A DNA stretch of 64,000 nt from Hysterium pulicare CBS 123377. Lineage: Eukaryota > Ascomycota > Dothideomycetes > Hysteriales > Hysteriaceae. The notes under the pieces were generated by a model. That model did not search any database, had not been told where the DNA came from, and saw nothing but the letters and a program-made list of their open reading frames with translations. The stretch covers positions 1 through 64,000 of the forward strand of contig AJFK01000591.1 of NCBI GenBank assembly GCA_000467715.1, given 5' to 3'. A program made the translations under genes and the position numbers. Below are positions 58,679 to 64,000 of the stretch, in pieces. The stretch's first letter is position 1. Every line of letters starts with the position of its first letter.

Positions 58679-59190
58679 TTAGATTGTAGGCACGTGCCCA
58701 TGATGTATGAATATCATTACCTGGAGATTCAACAAAATTAAAAGTACCTCTACTACTATACGGGTTTTGTAATGCCTAATAATAATATAACAATAAAACT
58801 GTTGCCCGAAATCTCATATTGCTGAGGTAATCCATGGTCTTTTGCTGATACCAAATGTACAATGTCCGACTTGTAAGGAAGCACGATAGAGGAGCGGGAA
58901 GGGTCTTTAGAAAGCCACCCCTGCCTTGCTGAACTTCATGGGTTACATACCTTTATTTCCTCTCAAGTTCTAGTTACCGCCATTCTTGATACATTCGAAC
59001 TCGAATTGCTTCAAACACGATTGCTACAATACATATAGCATCTGCTTAGAGTTGAAATACATCTTACAGATACGTCCTAACGCCTGTCCAACTCCCTATA
59101 GCCGCCACATCACTAGAGCCATGGATTTCACATCCGGGCAATATTGCACCCCGAAACGTTGGCATCAGACGAACTCCTCTGTCTAAGTAC
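58679..59190. other. Intergenic, nothing recognised
   Basis: About 500 bp between the inverted-repeat element and the gene-like remnant. The first part is A+T-rich. No gene is supported. Confidence 0.4.
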
Positions 59191-59790
59191 CGGTGCATGG
59201 AAGGTCCACAAGCAGTAGGAGTTTACCTTGATGTTCTACCCGTAAGTCGATATTGCCGTACCGAGACTGGACAAAGAGGTCGAGAAGAAGATGAAACGGA
59301 CGTGAATGCTGATCCATGGGATTCATTCTTCGATTAGTGCATCATACGCAGGTGACAGCGGGAAGTGGGCGGTTCCCCCACGTTTGAGAGACTTGAGGCT
59401 CTTAAGGGAAAAGTATCCTTGGTCCAGTCGATAAGAAGTGAAGATCAATACGAAGCACGCGTACAATAGCATTTATTCCCAGATCAAGTACCGCCCACAA
59501 GGCCAAAGGAGCCCAAGATAACTGAAGAGAATATCTGGATTCTGCCTCGACAAGTAACTCTTCTATCGCAGACAGACAACCTGCGGGATCACGCTAGCAA
59601 AAAAGTACAGTGGCCTGGAGGATTCAGACAAGCTGCGCATTAATCCAAGCAAATTGGCGAAGCTGGCACGAGTCGTCAGCCCAGCACTGCCAAGCGAGCA
59701 GCTTGTCGCCGATAACACACGGAACTGCTGGCCAAGAAGTCGAAGACTTGATGAGGCGGGAACCCCGGGCCGTCCGAAAAGTAAGTAACA
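59191..59790 (+). pseudogene. Possible remnant of an unrecognised gene
   Basis: Successive plus-strand stretches read like protein in shifting frames: VYLDVLPVSRYCR and EEDETDVNADPWDSFFD near 59220-59330, then KITEENIWILPRQVTLLSQ near 59520, then INPSKLAKLARVVSPALPSE and RRLDEAGTPGRPK near 59640-59780. Stops separate them and only one GTAAGT-like donor is seen. I do not recognise a family. It may be a decayed gene, an unusual multi-exon gene, or chance. Confidence 0.25.
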
Positions 59791-60318
59791 GCACGATAAG
59801 TCATGCGTATACCAGCCATCTAGAAAGGCAAGCAGGCGTGCAGCCAGTTGTGGGTATCTCTACCATGGAGTGCTGTTTCCTGATATTGTACAAAGGTGAA
59901 AAGGTTGGTACGTACTGTACTGGAGCATTTCGATGGGTGCACAAAAGGAAAATCCCCCGCAGTCGTCTCCGACTGCTCCCTGCACAAGTCTCTACTTGGA
60001 CCACACTCAATTTTCTTAATGCTATTGGCTATCATTCCTCTCCCTCTCCTTCAAACGGATGGATGTTCAAGGCCGAAGGTCTGGGCCGTATCTTGTCGTG
60101 CTTGTCTATGCACCTTTCATCACTAGCCAGAAAAGCCCTCTCACTCTCCCAACCCAATGTAACGTAAAATCTTTCAGTATCCCTAAGTGCCTAATCTTCT
60201 CCAACTTCTACCTATCTCACACCTATCTGCTGATCAAGCTTTCCTCTTGAACCTCAGCTTGCAACCCCTTCGTTGACCGCCGAGCGGACCCCGAGTCTTC
60301 TCGACCTTTATTCCAGAT
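59791..60318. other. Permease upstream region
   Basis: About 530 bp before the permease start codon. The last 200 bases are pyrimidine-rich on the plus strand, as expected for a fungal leader. No other gene is supported. Confidence 0.4.
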
Positions 60319-62630
60319 ATGACCTCTACAGGTGTTGACTATGTCAACTCCGACTTCCCCAAAGATGGAAAGATTGCAGATGCTGAAAAGAATACGTATG
60401 GTTATGAAGGGCGTCGTGCGTCCATGTCTGCCTCTGTCAAGACCGTCTACGACTCTACCCATCGCAAGCTCAAGCCTCGACACATCCAATTGATCGGTAT
60501 CGGCGGCACAATTGGAACAGCTCTCTATGTGCAGATTGGGCATGGCTTACTCAACGGTGGTCCTGCCAGTTTGTTTATGGCCTTCACAATCTGGTAAGTT
60601 TCAATCGAAGCAAAGCAGGAGAACGATAAGACTTGAAATGCTAATAATACGGCACACTTAGGTGTTCGTTCATTCTAGCAGTCACATTATGTATGCCTTA
60701 GTATCTCCTCGATGACCCCCAAAGAAGTTATGCCCGAAGCAACTCATTCCCAAAGCAATTTCGGATTGAGCATGAGTTCCTTCCAATTACTGACTATCTG
60801 TACGTTTCGCTACAGGTATGGCAGAGATGGTGAGCAAAACCTAAGAACACTTTACCATATAAAGTAACTGTGGGCCTTTAGGTGACATATCTACCCATCT
60901 CTAGTCCTTTCATTCGTTTTGCTGGCCGTTATGTCGATGATGCTTTCGGAGTCGCAGCTGGATGGAACTTCTTTATCTTCGAGGCGATGCTTGTGCCCTT
61001 CGAAATAGTTGCTTGCAATGTTATCATCCATTACTGGAGTGACGTTGTGCCTGCTGGAGGTATCATTTCCATTGTCATAGTACTCTACGCGTGAGTTGGA
61101 TCGCCAATACTTTCCGTCCAAACCTGATGAATTACAGTGCAATCAATCTTATGGCAGTGAAATGGTAAGTTCATCTAGACGAAATCTAGGCGCCTATCAT
61201 CTTGACGTGTCCAAATACAGGTACGGGGAATCAGAATTTTGGGCTGCGCTTGGAAAAGTGGTGCTGATCATCGGTCTCATCATTTATACCTTCATTACTA
61301 TGCTTGGAGGCAACCCACTTCACGATCGCTTTGGGTTCCGCTACTGGAGGGACCCTGGTGCTTTCACTGAACTCTATTACAATGGCAATCTAGGACGGTT
61401 CCTCGGCTTCTTGCAATGTCTAATTCAGGCTTCATTCACCATTGCTGGACCTGATTACGTCTCAATGGCAGCTGGCGAAGCAGAGAATCCCCGTAAAGTT
61501 ATGCCAAAGGCCTATAATGCCGTCTGTACGTAGGGCACCATGCATACTAAAACTGTTGTGCTAACTCAGCTAGTCTACCGTTTGACTACCTTTTTTGTGC
61601 TGGGAGCACTCTGCGTGGGGATCAATGTTCCATACAACGACACAGAATTGAAAGCTGCCTTTGCAGATGGCAAGCCTGGTGCTGCTGCCTCACCATATGT
61701 AGTTGCTAGTACGTAAGGCCCGAGCACCAAGTCCATATTTCCGTCTTTGTACTTTCGCTATGTATACTCACCATGAAAATCCCACTTAAATGGTATTTTA
61801 AGGCAAGAACACTATTGGCAGAAGTATTAGGCGGGCTCTAGCAGTACCAAAACCCCCTTTTGAAGTCCATGCTAATTGTACCCCCATTTTAGTGAATCGC
61901 CTTAAAATTCGGGTGCTCCCGGATATCGTCAATTCCATGGTTCTTGCATCTGCATTCTCCGCTGGAAACAGCTACGTCTATTGCGCATCTCGCTCGCTCT
62001 ACGGTCTAGCCCTCGAAGGAAAAGCGCCAAAGTTCTTGACGCGCTGTACGAGGAACGGTGTCCCGTTCTGCTGCGTACTTGTTGTCCTTGCGCTCGCTCT
62101 TCTCTCCTTTCTACAGCTGTCGAAAAACTCAGCTGTCGTTCTCCAATGGTTTGTGAATCTTGTTACGGCTTCCCAGCTCATCAACTTCAGTGTTATGTGC
62201 TTTACATTTATCCGATTTAGGAAGGCGTGTGAGACGCAGGGGCTGGATCGCAACGCGTTACCTTATAAAGGATTCTGGCAACCTTTTGCGGCGTACTACG
62301 GCTTGACGGGTACCTTTATCATGACGTTTGTTGGAGGGTACCCGGTCTTTTTGAAAGGGTACTGGGATATTCCGACATTCCTCTTCTCGTACGTGTCCGT
62401 ACTCGATGGGAGGGAGCTTCTTAACTGACGGGATTGCCAGATACACGATGATATTCATCTTCCCAGCCATCTTCATCGGCTGGAAGCTTATCAAGAAGAC
62501 CAAGTGGAGGAAGCCGGAAGAAGTGGATCTGTATCTGGATCTGGAGGAAATTGAAGAGTACACGAGAAATTTCGTCCCAGCACCCGACAAGAATGTCGTC
62601 GACAAGTGGTTCGATAAGATATTCAGCTGA
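60319..62630 (+). CDS. YAT-family amino acid permease (Dip5-like)
   Basis: Plasma-membrane proton-coupled amino acid transporter of the fungal YAT group; the closest look is to dicarboxylic amino acid permease Dip5, which is inference. Nine exons, 60319-60593, 60662-60690, 60816-60829, 60882-61090, 61138-61164, 61221-61525, 61574-61708, 61893-62388 and 62441-62630, give 559 aa. Seen: KPRHIQLIGIGGTIGTALYV (first membrane segment), AEMVTYLPISSPFIRFAGRY, VDDAFGVAAGWNFF, GPDYVSMAAGEAENPRKVMP, SAFSAGNSYVYCASRSLYGLA and the hydrophilic C-terminus. Three exons are only 29, 14 and 27 nt. The 184-nt intron before MNRLKIRVLP is homologous to an intron in the dehydrogenase gene. Confidence 0.94.
61709..61892 (+). 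mobile_element. Introner-like intron, copy 2
   Basis: A 184-nt intron starting GTACGTAAGG and ending CATGCTAATT...CATTTTAG. It aligns along its length with copy 1 (for example CCGTCTTTGTAC at 61741-61752 and GCAGAAGTATTAGGCGGG at 61818-61835) and is 13 nt longer, mostly from added bases around 61800-61817. Both copies sit between an exon ending in A and an exon starting TGA, and both are in phase 1. Confidence 0.8.
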
Positions 62631-62872
62631 ATGATTGAGTGACTCCTTAAGGTATTAGCGTGCCAGGCGGGAAGGCTAGACTAGTTGGCGGAAAAGCTTA
62701 ATGTACGTCCATGAACAGATAGTAAAGCGATCATTTGTTTTACCATGAAATAATTCATGTAGACGGGAGATAAATCAAACGCTGGCGAACAGATCACGTG
62801 ATGATGATTGTCGAATCTGACGTTTTTCCTTCCCTATAATTTTCCAAACAAAGATTTGACTCACCCACCTCG

Positions 62873-64000
62873 ATGCCCCTCCACCTGCATCCCATCGCGC
62901 CGAAATTCACGATACGTTGCCTGAGCACGTTCGTAGCCTCCCTGACCCGTAGACCTCCTCGGTCTATTGTCCCATCGTCTGCTACACGTTTCAAACGTAG
63001 TCTTTCACTCTATTTATCACGCCTCTCGCACGACACTTCTTGGGAAGATATGGGCAAGGAGGGGAAGGGCAACTTCCAACTGAAGACGCCCAAGGGTACT
63101 CGGGACTGTAAAGCCGCAATACACGCACTCTGCAGGGCGTAGCTGACTGCTATTATAGGGCAAGGCACTGATGTGGTCCTCCGCGAACAGATATTTTCGA
63201 CCATCACCGAGGTATTCAAGTAAGTTCATATATGACCTCTGGCCATATGCGCACCAATCTGGGAGCTGACCGGAGAATTTCAGGCGCCACGGAGGCGTTA
63301 CAATAGATACGTATGTTTGGCAGAGCCACGTCTCTTCTCATTCTTCCTTCTGACCACGACTAGGCCAGTCTTTGAGCTTCGGGAGGTTCTTGCCGGAAAA
63401 TATGGCGAAGACAGCAAACTCATATACGACCTCGCAGATCAAGGTGGCGAGATATGTTCATTACGATACGATCTGACAGTTCCCTTCGCCCGATTCCTAG
63501 CCCAGAACAACACTCAACAAATCAAGCGATATCACATTGCTAAGGTTTATCGGAGAGATCAGCCTGCAATGACAAAAGGCCGAATGCGAGAATTTTACCA
63601 ATGCGACTTCGACATTGCCGGAGCTTACGACTCGATGCTGCCAGACGCAGAAATACTAAGAGTTGTGAAGGAGGTGTTTGAGGGATTACCGGGGTGGCAA
63701 GGGCGGTATACAATCAAGATCAACCACAGAAAAATCCTAGACGGTATTTTCGAGGTCTGTGGCGTACCGCAAGATAAAATCCGGACAATAAGTAGTGCCG
63801 TGGATAAGTTAGATAAGGTAGGTACAATTAAATCCCACTCGTAGCAGATACTAACAGCCACAGTCGCCTTGGGAGGAAGTTCGGCGCGAGATGACGGAAG
63901 ATAAAGGTCTCGACCCCGATGTTGCAGACAAGATCGGAGAGTATGTCAAGTTAAAAGGTGGTCGAGAGATCATCTCACAACTACAAGGCAACCAAGAAAT
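62873..64000 (+). CDS. HTS1: Histidyl-tRNA synthetase, 5' part (runs off the window)
   Basis: Class II synthetase charging tRNA-His. The exons inside the window are 62873-63107, 63159-63219, 63284-63310, 63364-63817 and 63864 onward. The first Met opens an Arg-rich, acid-poor stretch typical of a mitochondrial presequence; a second in-frame Met at 63050 starts [20 protein letters not shown], the usual cytosolic N-terminus. Yeast HTS1 makes both forms from two starts, and the same is likely here. Further on: [16 protein letters not shown] (motif 1), [15 protein letters not shown], and motif 2 [20 protein letters not shown] with DFDIAG. The frame is open at the right edge, so the 3' half and the tRNA anticodon-binding domain are outside the window. 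Confidence 0.95.

Overview
The window reads as nuclear DNA of a filamentous ascomycete (Pezizomycotina). Leotiomycetes is my best guess, from protein resemblance only. The evidence is 21 eukaryotic protein genes, most with short spliceosomal introns of about 40-130 nt (GT..AG, CTAAC/CTGAC-type branch points), loose spacing, fungus-specific gene architectures (SPX-ankyrin-GDPD, Kin1 with KA1, Cdc11/Nud1), and an almost pure A+T block at the left edge of the kind left by repeat-induced point mutation. I resolved exon joints by hand; each multi-exon model was checked for reading-frame continuity, and for complete genes the summed exon length divides by three.

Layout. 1-7.5 kb: A+T block, GDE1-like glycerophosphodiesterase on minus with a 4-nt microexon, a decayed chitin-binding-domain gene on minus, and a short hairpin element. 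7.5-16 kb: G-patch splicing protein (minus), Kin1 kinase (plus), CCR4-NOT subunit Caf40/Rcd1 (plus). 16-24.3 kb: DNA ligase I (minus), Mix23/Cid2 (plus), ribosomal protein uL1 (minus), a GNAT acetyltransferase (minus). 24.3-27.1 kb: no intact gene recognised. 27-38 kb: Rtp1 (plus), SmF (minus), a secreted multi-copy Kex2-type peptide precursor (plus), a CXXC zinc protein (minus), a mitochondrial-type pentatricopeptide protein (plus). 38-50 kb: She4/UNC-45 myosin chaperone (minus), Cdc11/Nud1 septation scaffold (minus), a disordered nuclear-type protein of unknown function (plus). 50-64 kb: Kcs1 inositol-phosphate kinase, a short-chain dehydrogenase, Sen54, a terminal-inverted-repeat element, a gene-like remnant, a YAT-type amino acid permease, and the 5' part of histidyl-tRNA synthetase, which runs off the right edge.

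Most genes are conserved housekeeping genes and do not form one pathway. Loose themes are phosphate and inositol-phosphate signalling (GDE1 with SPX; KCS1, whose products bind SPX domains), cell polarity and septation (KIN1, SHE4, CDC11) and RNA processing (G-patch protein, SMX3, SEN54, CAF40).

The three observations most worth a second look are: (1) the alpha-factor-like peptide precursor at 33743-34651, with seven Lys-Arg sites, Ste13-like dipeptides and eight copies of a P-x-(S/T)-T-x-T-W motif that does not resemble known mating pheromones; (2) two introns in neighbouring genes (56471-56641 and 61709-61892) that share sequence along their length and both split an A|TG codon, the signature of introner-like elements; (3) the 4-nt exon inside the catalytic metal-binding motif of the GDE1 homologue.
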